DNA of 64,000 nucleotides from Pelecanus crispus (lineage: Eukaryota; Chordata; Aves; Pelecaniformes; Pelecanidae). Shown piece by piece: positions 41,905 through 55,060 of this stretch (position 1 is the first letter of the stretch; each line of letters begins with the position of its first letter). Both the position numbers and the translations under genes were made by a program. Below the pieces are notes generated by a model, which ran no database searches, had not been told where the DNA came from, and was given only the letters and a program-made list of their open reading frames with translations. Where the stretch lies: assembly GCF_030463565.1 (NCBI RefSeq), contig NC_134643.1, positions 124,540,309-124,604,308 of the forward strand, written 5' to 3'.

Positions 41905-44900
41905 CACAGCCACAATGCAGAAAAAAGAGCAGTCAATGCTTCCTCGGTGTTTTGGATGTGACTCGGTGGGGCCGTTGCTGGAACACACCGCCATTTCCAC
42001 CCCTGTGCTCGTGTAATCCTTCCCCTTTCTCCTGCTGCTTGAAGGCTGTCAGCTATGACCATTTTTTAAATCATTCATTTCTTAGACGGCTATCCACTTG
42101 TTCCAGGTAGACCAGGATAGAGTATTACCTCTCAGCCTTTAGAGGAACAGCTCCAGTTTCAGCCAGTGACTAGAGAGTCTTTGTATCTCACTGTGAATTT
42201 TCTGGTAGATCTGCTCAGAATTTTGCAACTTAATCCCAACTTTTTTTTTCCTTTTTTTTCTGGATAGCTCTTCAGAGATTGCAACAGATTGACTGATAAT
42301 TTGTAACCTGATGGGTGGAAACTGCCAGGGGAGGAAGGAGATCTGGCTTGAGCTTCTGCAACTCCATATTTAAGATGATCTAGGATTAAAAATTTCTGTC
42401 TGAGTCAGTTACAGCAGGAAGCTGAGCCTACACTTCCCAAATCCCGGGTGGGTCCTTGACATTTTGGTCCAATCCCTTCACAAGTCCGTTTTTGTGAAAA
42501 TGTACAGAATGTCGTACTGGGAATAGTTTAATTTTAGCTGTAATCAGAGTCATGGCAATGACTGACTCATATTGTAAGGGTGAGCTTGGTGGCAGATTTC
42601 TTCACTGCTAGATATCTCCAGCAGAGTATTTTATTAAAAAAAAAAAATTAATACCTATTAATTTTTCCAGTAGGTAAACTGACATTAATTCAATGGTGTG
42701 AATTTGTTCATTACCTGCAAAGATGAGCAAAGATGGATTTTTCAACCTATTTCAAGAAAGTCTCCAGCTGAACAAAACACTTAGTTCTAATATTAAAATG
42801 CTTCATTACTTTATTTTGGAAATGTGAGGGGAAAAAACTGTGAATAGAATACTCCCTTTTGATTTATAAAGTGATGTATTTTAATTTTTGTAATTTTTTT
42901 CTCTGAAGCAGTTCAATATATTGATCTTGTTCTAATTATCAGTACTAATCCACAGATTACTCAATAATTCATAATTAAAGACCCAAAATAAATTATTTCT
43001 TACAAAACTAGAATTACTTTTGAATGATCATATTTTTATGGACATGCAGATTTTTAACAAATCAATCAGAGTGTTGACACAAAGAGAGAACAAACACTGT
43101 CATTAAAAAAGAAAAAGGAAATTGTTATTTAAATTGATGAAATAAAGCCACATTTTTCTCTGCTGTTTTTCAGGAAAATTTCTATGTAGTTTTCTTTTTC
43201 TGTTTCTGTTCTGTTTCTTCTCGGGGAAATGAGGCTAAGCAGAAGCTTAACTCCTTTTACATGTATTAGTTATCTTATTAGGTGATCCTACTGTCAATTT
43301 TCTCCAAGTTCATTCTGAATGTGTGCCTCTCAAGGGATAAAAGCTTTTCTACAATCAGTACTGTAGGTACTAACTAGCATACAGCTAATTTCTTCCTTGT
43401 CATGTAGATGGTGGCAAAAAACCCTAAAGATGGGGTCTTGAAGAGGCATAATGGTTTTTATGCATTGTACATTTTTCCCCTTTCTTTTGAGTTCAGTAAG
43501 TTTAAAAACAATGCTGTGTCTTATTGGCATTAAAGATGCATTTCACGGGGTGGGGGGGAAGTGCTGCATGGGGTTTCAGTGATGAATTCTCTCCCTTGTC
43601 TCTTCTCATTATACAGATTTTGATGATTTGGCTAGCCAACTTTTTTAAGTGATAGTTTTGGCCATGCTTTACTATATTTATTAATAGTAATTTTGTGCAT
43701 GTCAAAGAAATGATACTTGTGTATAAAAAGTAAAAAAATGGCCAGCAGCGTGGCTTAGCTTTGAACTCTTGATTCCAGTGGCCCTGCCCGTTGGCTAAGA
43801 CTTCTGTTGGGTTTCACCTGTAGACTTTGCACTTATTTGTATTCCTTCCTTTCCTTTTCCCCAGGGATCTTTTTTATTTGCTATGAACCATTTTACCTTT
43901 TGATTAGAAAGTGCATTATCTTGTTTTCCCATGTTTTAAGTATTGAGCTTGTCAGAGATGAGGATTACTGGTTTCTCTGCTAAGTGATGGCTTCCATTTT
44001 TTCCTACAGAAGCTACAGTACAAGTGCAAGCTGTGCAGCTTCCTCTTCTTACCCAACTGCCATGCCTTAAGCCGATTTCAGTAAAATGCCTTTAGGAGAG
44101 TCAAGTCATTCTTCGCTTTTGTTTGGTAGTGTCTTTAGCACATTTGACAGTGCCCTTAGTGATCCCTAAGGTGCCTAAAAATGTGTGCCTAAACCCCACG
44201 GCAACATGTGTGGGTTCTTTAGGACTTTGGCATGTTTTGGATGCGGATGGCATTTCAGTGAGGTGGAGACCTCTCCCGACTCCATCATCTCCCCCGGAGC
44301 CTAAAAGCAGGAGCAAAAGGCAGCACTAAGTTCTTATGTCATCATCTGAGCAGATGGTCTCTCTTCACAGAAATGCCTCCTAATTCCTACTGATCTTGGT
44401 AAGAGCTGGTAAAAGTTCAGCATTTCTGAAAATCACAAGCAGAGATTTAGGAGGTTGGCTCTAGCATGCCATCCATCTAAACCAAAAATGTTGCTGTGAA
44501 AAGGAAATAACTTCTGTCACCGTCTGAATAAGATTCATTATAATGACTTCAAAGTGTGACAGTTTGGGTTCCCCACCCCCAATCTTACTGATATTTTCAG
44601 ATTAGACATTTCTTATTAAGATATCATAATCTTTTTTAGAAAAGACACTTTTTACTTCAAATTTAATTTGATTAGATTACATTCTTGGGAAATTTTCTTA
44701 GCTGTTTAAATAGCTCTGCTAGAAGAGCTATGCTCCAGCTCCATTTCCTCAGCTCAGCAGAAGGCCGTGCATGACATGCCGTGCACGTGAAGTTGATAGA
44801 ACACTGTATGTTGCGTTGCCATCCTTTCCGAACTAGAATTTGAGCACCACATCACACATCCTTTAGTACGGATTTTTCAGTGAGGAATTTGGGTCCTCCG

Positions 44901-44963
44901 GGTCACAATGATGGGGAAGTGGCCAGGGAGGGTGGCTGCAAGGATTTGTGCTTGTGCTCCAGG

Positions 44964-45035
44964 CATAGAATCATAGAATCTTTTAGGTTCATCCTCCTTT
45001 CCTGAGCTGGAAGAAGTCCAGGGGACTCCAGTCCA
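44964..45035 (-). mobile_element. CR1-like LINE 3'-end fragment
   Basis: CATAGAATCATAGAATC followed by TTTTAGGTT and later AAGTCCAGGG..CCAGTCCAAC matches the general layout of the reverse complement of an avian CR1 3' end, whose terminal 8-bp ATTCTATG repeat is diagnostic. The copy is short and degraded, and the right boundary is uncertain. Confidence 0.6.
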
Positions 45036-47656
45036 ACAGAGTGTGAAAAGCATGTGGAGGAAAGTGTGGCGGGGTAACAGTTCTCCACCAGTTCTTCCAG
45101 TTTAAACCTTCCAGAAAAGTTAATGCAAGTGACTGCCCATAATCATTTGAGGGAAAACAGCTCTATGGCTTGGAAGAGCAGCTGATACAGACTTCAAAGC
45201 AAGCTGGTAGCAGGATGGTGCCTGTAGCTTCCAGAGGACTGCCCATGAGCTGCAGCTGTGAGTTTGGAGCTGCTGCCTTTGATTAAAAAAAAAAAAAAAA
45301 AAGAAAGAAAAAAACTGGGGAGGGCTCTTCCCAGTTCTGCTTTCTGAGAAAAAAACCTCAAAGCAGCTGGTATTATTTGAAACTCTTAAGTTTTTATTCT
45401 GTGTGGATGACACACAAGTTAGGGAGGATGAGGGAAGAACTGTGGTTTATACTTGTGAATTTGCTTAGAATAGAAAAAAAATTTCACACTTGAGATGAAA
45501 TAGCAAGATATTTGGGTCTCTTTAGAACGCTAGCGTTGGATATGGTATTTGTGTGTTATCTGTGTGAAACTGTATTAGAGCATCAGTACACAGACAAATG
45601 GGAAAATGGCAAGTGGTAAAGTAAGTATGCCATTACACTGAAGTTGCCACTAGATTATAATTTCTGGAAATCCAGAGGATCTTAAAAAATGGAAATCAGT
45701 AGAAGTAAGCTTGAACTAAATGCACAAAATGAAGCATGCCCTGGAACATCTAACACCAACCCTCCCTTCCAAAACGCCAAATCCTGGAAGTTTAAAATTC
45801 GCTCAAGAAGCATAAAAGAACATCATTTAATATGAATAATAAATAAAAGCTTTCAGGTCTTGTCTTTAGGAATTATTTATAGCACAAACCCCAAATTCAT
45901 GCCTGCTTTCCAAGTGCGTGTTTCTAAACAGCAAGTTCATGAGCTGAAGGAACAAGAGTGGAAGAGAAGCCAACTTTTGTTCTTGTTTTATTAGGTCTGA
46001 CTTATAGCCTAAAAAGTGTCTGAGTGAGGTAAAGTGGCTGTTAAGGAGGCTGGTATTATGAAAAGAAAGATATTTTGATGGACAGAGAGTACCGTAATAG
46101 TAAAAAGTTTGTATTTCAGAGTCAGAAGCTCTGGTGGTAGCTGCTAAGAAATGTCCTACCCAAGGTGCCCGACCTTCCCATGGCCATAGAGCCAAATTAC
46201 GTTTTCAACATTAGGCCTCTAGTTCATGTCCACATTAAATAACTGGAGGAAGTGGAATAAGTTAATCACTTGCTTGAATTCAAATCTGCAAAAGACAGGA
46301 GTCCCACATACCCCTTCCTCCTGCTGGCCAGGGCTTCTGAGCATAACCACGCATCCTCCCAGGGCTGTGAGCTGCTGTACCCATCTGACAGTGAAGCTGG
46401 AGTGAGATAAAACAACTTGGCTTCCCTCCACCTCCTGGTGAGGCTGGTCTGGTGGGTGGTGTTCAGAGCACATCAAACCCAGGCCTTGTGGGATTTGCCC
46501 TCCTAGGAGAAGCGGTAGTTGGTTGCATTCAGAAATACAGGCGAAGGCTGTGGTGCTGCACCTCTGCGGATAGCAGCAGACTGCTGGCCGTGCTGGCTCA
46601 GGAGGTGAGAAACCTGAGCACCGTGCCTTCCCCAGCCTGAGGTCTGCCATTTAGCCAGGGACAACCCTGATGGATAGGATGGAGGCTGTTACGGACACAA
46701 GCAATGAGGAATTTTGCATTCTTCTGTTAAAAACACAAGGATTTAAAGTTTCTTTGGGCTAGTAGGAGAACTCAAGAGCCAGTCAGCCCTTGGCACAGGG
46801 GCTGGGGCTCTGCCATTGCTGTTATGGCAGGGTTAGTTTCTTGGGAGAAGTGGGATGCGGCTTTGAACCTCCTGGGCTGAAGAGAGCACTCAATCCAGGT
46901 CTTCCTTCTCCTAAGCAGCCCAATACCGTGCAGCTGAGTGAAATGGGAACTTCTTCCCTGTGGCTGAAAAGAGAAGAGAGATTTCTTCCCTGTTTTTGAA
47001 AGGCTTGAATTTCCTCTTTAACTCCAGCAGAGGAACATGGACAACCCCAGATCGGGGCACCTCCATTCACCAGGGTTAAACCCAGAGCCTGTCTTGAAGT
47101 TAACTTCAAACCATCTGTCAGCATTTTCCTCTTGCATTTGCCAGCACCTTGTCCCACCTGGTTCGGCAGCTGCCTGCTAGGGACCCTTCTCTGGCATGCC
47201 ACCCCCTTCCTCCACCTTTGCAAGGGATATGCAGAGATCTGACTCAGGGCTGTGCAATCCTCTCTACCTGCATGCGTGCAGCAAAGCCCTTCATAGAAGC
47301 AGACATTCAACTTTGATCACAGAAGTTAAATTTGTTGGGATGGCTCACATCAATGCCAATGACTATGGTTTTGTAGGGCAAAGATCTAGATCATAACAGC
47401 TATATACCGCTAAGATACCATTTGCTCTTTTTGATACCTATTTTGAAATAATTTCTGACATTTATTTTAATGTTGATAAGGTGGTATTTATTGCTAAATA
47501 ATAAGCCAGAGCTTCAAGTATTTGCTGAAGGTCAAATTCTCGCCCTGTATAAGTTTGTGTTGCTCCATTAAAGGCAGTATGTCTGCATCTATTATCAACA
47601 CCCGAAAGATCTGGTTTGGAAACTTAAGCAGGGGAGAAACAATTAGTGTGTTATGC

Positions 47657-47687
47657 AAAAAAAAAAAAAAAAAGAAAGAAAAAAAAG
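47657..47687 (+). repeat. A-rich tract
   Basis: A long A run interrupted by GAAAG. It produces spurious Lys-rich (plus) and Phe-rich (minus) reading frames. Confidence 0.85.
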
Positions 47688-48479
47688 TGAGAAGGGGCCA
47701 GAGAGAACTGTGCAACACTGTGCATGAAGTCTGTACAAAACACATCTGTGGCATTTCTGTTCATTGGAAGAAGGAAATGAGAGCTGCAGCAGATTACTGA
47801 GAGCTCACATTTATCTCTGTAAATTCTTTTGCTCATGGAAATTCCAAGATACTCTGACAAAAAGACATCAAAATGTATTAGTGAAGTATACAGAGATGTA
47901 ATAGGTCTTGATTAATTATGTAGTCAATTATATGAAAATGTTGCACTATTCATGTTCCTTAAATGTGATTTGCCAAAAATATTCCCATAGGGCACTGATA
48001 CTTCATAGTATATTGTTTAGGATTAGGAGAAGAAGTTCCCAGGTTAAGTTATTTACTGTTAATGAAAACACTACTCAGTATATACGGCTTGAAAATCCAT
48101 TGTTAATTAACAGCATTCAATTCTTAATTATCGTTTTACCAGTTCAGTTGAAATCATTGACACAAAATACATTGTTAAACTGCTTAATCAATCATTGTAG
48201 AAAAATAGAGGTGTTTGATAGGGACATTCTAGTACAAAGTTTACGTGAAGCTTCCCTGTTGAAAGCTTTGGAGGCTTCTATTTTTTTTTTAAGCTTATGT
48301 TACAAAAATGAGATTTCATAAACTTTACAGTCCGTACTACATTAATACCAAAGACAATAAAATACAGGGGAGAGAGAGAAAGAGATGAAAACACACACCT
48401 TAAGCTTTAAGTGCCCTATTCACAAAAATATAGCTTACACATGCGCATGCCCCAGTGGCGGAAAGTCTATTTTTTTGTG

Positions 48480-48735
48480 CTAAAGGACACAAAAAAAGGT
48501 TTAATTAGGGCCCTGAGCTGCTGTTCTAATTAACACAAACTTTTGTTAAAACTGCAGCAATGAATTATAGAACGGCCCTGTAAATTACAAGAGCAAAAAG
48601 CAGGTTTTTCCTCAGAGGAACGGTTTGCTTTCCGCTCGTGCACCTTTCGCTAGGACTGACACATGTGGGTGGCTCGTCGCTACCGATGCCGCGCTCTCCC
48701 CGGCTCCTCTGCTATAAGGCTTCTGCCGTCCAGTG
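48480..48735. promoter_or_regulatory. Candidate regulatory element: TAATTA block next to CpG cluster
   Basis: Two TAATTA homeodomain cores lie at 48502-48507 and 48527-48532 in an AT-rich block. Directly to the right, about 48625-48730 holds around eleven CpG dinucleotides in 110 bp, plus a CTATAAGG sequence near 48712. The texture resembles conserved non-coding regulatory DNA. There is no direct evidence of function and conservation is unchecked. Confidence 0.35.
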
Positions 48736-51000
48736 GAGCTGTGGAGCCACCCTTTCTTAAAAACGCTCAGTACCTCTCATGGGTAGCCTTATGGGTGGGT
48801 TGCGATGGATGGACTGGAGCGCTCAGCACCTGCTGATGCTGGGGCAGAAGAACGAGCTTTGAAAGGTCTGTAGCAAAATGAGTGTTATTTCACAAAAGGT
48901 ATGTCTAAGTAACCTTTACCGAGTTGGCAGAACCAGCCATCCTGGGTGGAGGGAACACAAACCCATATTCTGCACCGTTCCTTGCATCATGCTGCTTTGT
49001 GAAAGCCTTCTAGGGAAAGCGTTTGGAGCTGAAACAAAAAACTCTTTCCATCCAGCCTGATCTGCCAGTCCCTGGTGTGCAACCCTTTCCCCACACCCTA
49101 CTCTGCCCACCTCAGCACGAAGCACAGCTAGACGACCTGCAGAAACCCCACTGATTAGCCACACACTGTGAAAATTAGCAAGGGGCAGTTGTTTCAGCAA
49201 AAAAATTGAAAATAGGTGTGAAATTAATGTGGAAGCTATATCACAGTGCAAAATTTCCACCTGCCCACTAAGTTTCTCCTGAGGTTATTTTTTTTCTCTT
49301 CTATTTTAACATAAATGTTTCTGTACAAAAATGCTTCAGATTCTCTTCAGTGTATTCTTCCTTTCCGGAGTAGGCAGGTATAAAAAACAAAATTAAGGCT
49401 GCAGCTTCTTCTCCTTCGCCGCCAGAAATGCTGTTCTTGATGGGCCTGAGCGAAAGCCCATCGAAAGCAACACAATCTCTTTTCAACAGGTAGTATTTTA
49501 TGCACGCTGGGCCTGCCTGAGTGGTCCTTAGCACTGGGCAATGCCGCACCGTGTGAGCAGCCCCTTAGGGAGCATGTCCGTGAAACTGTGACCGTACGCA
49601 CCAGCTCCCCTACTCGCATGAGTGTTGCCGTGTAAGCTATGCAAATCATCACTGTCCCGTTAATTTTGAAGTTGTCAAGTCAGAATGTACAGGATTTACA
49701 CGGATTTACAACAGCCAAGGAGCTAACCTAAGTTGAAGAAAGTCGTTAGGGAACCACTCTCCTGAGCACGGGTGGCAGGAACCATGTGTTTAGCTGAGAA
49801 ACCCTGTTGAAGCATGTACCCAGGGATGTCGCACCATCCGTGACTCTGCAGGACCGGCCGAGCACCGGCACTGTCAACAAATGAATTTCATTGATTACGG
49901 CTTCAGATGAAATTCAGGTGTTTCTTTCCCAGGTGAGTAGCTAAAACCTACTTGCTAAGGTGCAACATTCAGTTTTCAATGGCTTGTGCTGTTTGTGTAG
50001 CAAACTACTCTGCTGAAATCCCATGGTTTGGGTGGGGAGAAGGGAGAAGTTTCCCTAGATATTGTGCATAAAGGATAATACATCCACATGAAACATGCTC
50101 GCTATATTAAGAGTATACAGGAAATTCTGGTTTACCATGAGTTTGCCGCAGTCTAAATTTTAGGTTGAACTGCCAAAAAAATAACCAGGAATGGTTTGCC
50201 TTATTTGTAAACATTTTCACAGTATATCAGTAATTATGTTACAATTTCTCTACCCTGCCCTCTCCCAGACTTATGGCTTTTTAGAGTCAGTAAAACGATC
50301 TGTTTGGCAAACAGTGAGGTACTCTAAATAGCTGCCAGTCTGGTACACTGAAGAAAATGTCATGCACTAGAAGAGCCATAGATAGAGGGGAAAAAGATCA
50401 ATATTACAATCCAAATATTAGAAGAGAAATGCCTACTCAATGGGTAGTTAGTTTTTGCATCCCAGTATTTCTAGAACTCTGTTTCTAAACCTACATTAAT
50501 TACACATCTATGTACATTATTTAGAAGTTCTTTACTACAGTACTTTTGTACATGCGGTGTTTATTACTAAATGTAAAGAGAAAGTAATTACATAAGGCAT
50601 ATGTACAGTATCGTGTTGGATTGCAGATCCCTCTGCTCACCTTTGTCTTAAAGCTGCAAGGCCCATTTCATAGAGGCTTGTCACTCAGTACGTGAAACTG
50701 TTCTGAAATACATAAAAACTGGAGCCAAGGCCCATTACTTTGATGAGCATTAGTTAGTCTTTCCTTTTAAATCCCTTGTATATATTACCATTGCTTTTGG
50801 GGTTTTTTTTTTGTTGTTGATGTGAATAAACCTGGAGGTCTGAACTCAGAGAGGTGCCGAGGAAGCCAGCAGTCATTACCAGGGTGGGGATTGAGATTCC
50901 ACCATCAATAATGGGTATTGCAGCTTTAACCCATGCCTTTGCCTAGTCTGTGAATCTCTTGAGTTTAAACTGGGCAGGTAGATATTTCGCATCTTAAGTA

Positions 51001-51121
51001 TTTATTTTCCTGGAATTAAGAATAACAAGTAAGAAAAAAAAAAGGCGTGTCAGAGAAAGAAAAGGGGAGCAAAGAGGGAGAAGAGAAAGGAGATGGTGTG
51101 GCCCTTACACCTCCAGTGGTT
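51001..51121 (-). other. KCNJ6: KCNJ6 proximal 3' UTR (minimum extent)
   Basis: Non-coding sequence directly after the KCNJ6 stop on the minus strand. The first AATAAA on that strand (plus TTTATT at 51001-51006) is only about 115 bases past the stop. The known mammalian KCNJ6 3' UTR is many kilobases long, so this hexamer is probably not the main end. An A run near 51034 is plus-strand low complexity. Confidence 0.5.
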
Positions 51122-51502
<381 letters not shown>

Positions 51503-54500
51503 TTAATTATTTATTCATATAGACAGGGAAGTGTTTGTAAAAGGACACACACCAGAAAAGAAATAGATTTGACATCATACAAAGTTGAGCTTAGAAAGCA
51601 ATTTTACAATGTGTAACCTATCTGATGCCCTTTCCTTCTGTGTGTGTATAGAATAACAAGTGGCAAGTCTGTGAACAAAGATTAACATTTCTTTATTAAA
51701 TGCAGTTCTTCTCCCTATATTTCATCAACAAGCAACTCACCCGCTGACGAGTCTCAGATGGCTTATTGAGAGCATACGTGACTTGCATCATGCCATCCTT
51801 TGGTTCCCTGGCGTGTAACGAACCCACACTGCCACGTCCAGCAGTTGCCCAGGCTAACTGAGGAACTTATGCAAAAGCTTTTCTCTGCTGGAGCTAACCC
51901 TGAGCCTGCGATCCATGGGTGGACTTGGTTCCCCTAAAGGTTGGAGCTACCTTTTAGTTACGCTGCTTTGAGGTTTGGGCTGATGGCCAACATGCAAACA
52001 TCAGCAAAACTCCTGAAGGGCATTGTGATAGTGTGTGGTGTTGAATTCAGATAACTGGGACTAACTTCTTTGTTACCTTCCCTTCACAGCTCTGCTGACC
52101 CTCACTCTGGGAGCTGCTATAGGGCAAAAAAAATCTGTAAGACACCATATTTTGTTAGAAGGCATGGAGGGAGGTGGCTGTTCCAAGCTCCAAGCTCAAA
52201 GTGTAGCCCCGAGTGTCCTCTGGGTGAAGAAACACCTGGCCGTGGCAGGGACCTGTGACTTGGAGAAACTGCCCCATCTCAGACAGACAACTCAGGGAAA
52301 CACTACAATAAAGTATTAATGCTTAGTAGTGGAAGGGGAAACCCAATTGACCAGGAAAAGGGTCAGGAAAAGGGAACTGAAGAGGCAAAAACATGCTGCC
52401 AACAAAATGGGAGTACACGGAGAGAATGTGATGGCTTTCCTTTAATTATTTGCACGTTATTAACCATGCATTACTAAGCAAACATCAGCTAAACGGTATA
52501 TGTCAAATACTTAGTAAATAATGATACATAACCCCTAGACAAGCCTGCCACACATCAGTTATTTAGAAGGTAATCATAAGCAATTAAAATTGTTTAATTT
52601 TGGGGGCACAAATGGCAGTCTGTAGAAATGCACATAATTTCTCTGCGCTGCTGGCACCATACAAAGTCACGTGGAGAGTCTCAGGAAGAGCAAACCTCGG
52701 TAGTTTAATGTCTCTGATCTTTTTCAGGGCTGTGCAAACTGCTGGAGATAATTATGCCCTCATTCTCTCGAGCTTCCTTTCCACGCTCAGATAACTTTCT
52801 TCCGATGGGTGAAAATTGCTGTTTCTTCATCCTCTATCTTTTTTGATATCTTCATGTTTAGAAAGATGTTTACCAACTGTTACCACACCATCGTACTTCA
52901 GCACTTCTCCATCTTTTCCCTCTGCCTATGCAGTGCCTCAGACCCTGCGGAGGGGTGACTGTCAGGGAAAGCTTTAGCATGAAAACCGCTGCACTGTACC
53001 TACCTGCTACAACCAGGCAGAAACAGGACCGTACTTCTCCTGTGCTTACTGATCTTACTTTCTCTTTCCTTTTGCCTGACAGAAATACTCAAGCCTTCGT
53101 TTTTCTCAGTTTTGCAGGACAAGACATGTTTGCATTTCAATTCTCAAGTAACGCACAAAAGGAAATATAAAGACCTTACCATTTTTTCTGTTCATTTCAC
53201 AGGTGGGAAGGGCTGAAGCACACGAAACCATACAACAAAATCACCTCTTGTGAGATTTCCAGTGTGATTTTTAGTCTAAAGGAGATCTTCTTTCCCACAA
53301 AATGACAGGGGGAGAGGAACTTGGCAGCTGACAGAGCACTGTACGTATGAGAAACGCACTAGTTGTGCAGCAGCTTCCCCAAAGAGTCACTTGTTTTTTG
53401 CAGCGATCTTCTGGGCAGACCCAGAAGCATGGGTGCAGTATCTGCTAGGATCTCCCTGCCCCGGGGAGGGAGGCATCAGCAGGCTGGGGGCAGAGAGGGC
53501 CAGCAGCAACCAGTGCTGTCCCGGTGTCTTCCCCGCTGCCGGAGGCACCCCTCTGGGCTGCTCTCCTATCAGCTCCTCTGCTGCTCCTTGGTGGCATGCT
53601 GAGACCAGTGATTCCTGGATGGGTTTCCCCAAAGGAGTGTGCTGTTCCTAAGATTCATGTGTTTCTAATCCCTTTCTCTGCTGCTGAAATTTAACTTCAA
53701 AGTGAGAGGTAAATTGGGAGTTTTCATTACAAGGGCAATGAGATGAAATTAAAAAAAAAAAAAAATTAAGTCCCTTTGAAACAGTATTACGTTCCTGTGC
53801 TCAGACCAAGTACTCAGTGAGCCTGCCACTTTGGTTGGAAAAATTCATTTGACTGGTGGGAAAGAGAGGGACAATTTTCTGCAGAAGTCAAGAAGATTAA
53901 TTGAATTACATTAGAGTTACAGCTCATTAAAAACAAACCCTCATCTGAAATTTTGACCTGTCTCAGTTTTTAATTTAGTCTTCCATTCAACAATGATTTA
54001 ATACCTGTTTCTTTTCCACAGCTAGACAGAATACTTTCAGAGCTAGAATGAGAGAGTTAGGATTTTTCAAGCAAGCAAGTTGAAATCAAGAAAAAGACTT
54101 TACCTATTGAGGGATGTGTGTGTGAGAGAGACCTTATTATGCTCTCTAAAGGTTTGAGAAAGCTAATACAGAAAAAATTTGTAAGTGGACCACAAAGATT
54201 CCAGATCAAAATGTGCCACAGCTGTGGAGACCCTTGAAGTGATTGCCAGCATGCCTGCGTGGCTCTGGAAACAGGACAGAGAGATTTCTGCAGTTCTGCA
54301 TGGTGCGGCTTTACCAACCTCTGCCTGTGCTGGCTCAGAGGTCCTTCAACTCCACAGTCGGCAGACCTTCTGGACTGTCTTTTCTGCATTTAAGCCCTTA
54401 TGATATATTACAGTCTAATTTACATGTTTCATTATATTCCGTGGTTTTAACTGTCCTGTAAAAGGAAATGTGACTTTTATTATTTGCTGTAAGTTCTGAA

Positions 54501-54649
54501 CATGCTCTTGGTGGACAGGGGGAGGCTGCATCTTGAGTGAGGATGTTTTAGGCTTTAGGTTTCCAAGTGTTGTGTGATTTATTCACCAATTGTGTGGTTT
54601 ATATGTAGCCATAGATCTGTTGCACAATGGCTTTAAAAATGATTGTGGT

Positions 54650-54832
54650 TTGACATTTTGACTAGTGTCTCATTTTAATTGGATCCCTTCAGGGTAGATG
54701 AGTGCCGGGGAGCCTTTGGAGCTACTTAGCTCAGCATTAATTGGACTTTTTCAAAATAAGCCGGGGAAATGAAGAGACACAAATAATTCATTCTACATTA
54801 ATTAAAACTATAACTGGAAGGAACGGTCTGTT
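54650..54832. promoter_or_regulatory. Candidate conserved non-coding block, AT-rich with TTAATT motifs
   Basis: It contains TTTTAATTGGATCC, CATTAATTGGAC and TTAATTAA (54798-54805) within about 150 bp, resembling homeodomain-type enhancer DNA, and abuts the CpG island on its right. Function is inferred from texture only. Confidence 0.3.
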
Positions 54833-55060
54833 TGAGCAGGAGCGTCGGAGCCCAACGAAAACCTCGAGGCTGGACTCTCAGGCCCTGCTGTGACAGGCGT
54901 CAAGCGAAGCCGGGGCAGCGGGTGGTGACGAGGAGCATTCCCGCTGGGCTGGGCAGCCGCTTGCCCCTGCACGTCCCAGCGCGGCGGCTCGGCAGCTCCC
55001 CGCACCATCTGTCCCTGCTGCCTGGCACGGGGGGACGGCAGCGGCAGGATTAGGTTGCCC
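54833..55060. promoter_or_regulatory. Small CpG island inside the KCNJ6 intron
   Basis: About 20 CpG dinucleotides occur in roughly 225 bp of GC-rich sequence (for example CAGCGCGGCGGCTCGGCAG), far above the surrounding intron. Overlapping reading frames of 66-73 codons in both directions come from the GC content and have no recognisable product. It could be an alternative promoter, an enhancer, or a fragment of an unrecognised GC-rich repeat. Confidence 0.5.

Larger units (their letters stand above)
41905..50999. other. Non-coding; may include distal KCNJ6 3' UTR
   Basis: No exon is recognisable. The mammalian KCNJ6 mRNA is known for an unusually long 3' UTR, so part of this stretch, read on the minus strand, could be transcribed; no boundary can be set from sequence alone. 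It contains a CR1-like fragment near 44964, A-rich runs near 45284-45310 and 47657-47687, and an AT-rich/CpG-cluster pair at 48480-48735 listed separately. Confidence 0.55.

Noticed and set aside
41188-42110. Overlapping 254-276-codon plus frames and 132-143-codon minus frames with WKNVEK repeats
   Set aside because: They are translations of 9-10-bp tandem arrays in all frames, with no domain and no splice context.
48270-48320. Third copy of the 36417/37624 repeat (GGCTTCTATTTTTTTTT ... GTTACAAAAA)
   Set aside because: Similarity covers only a T run and a few bases on each side; it does not extend.
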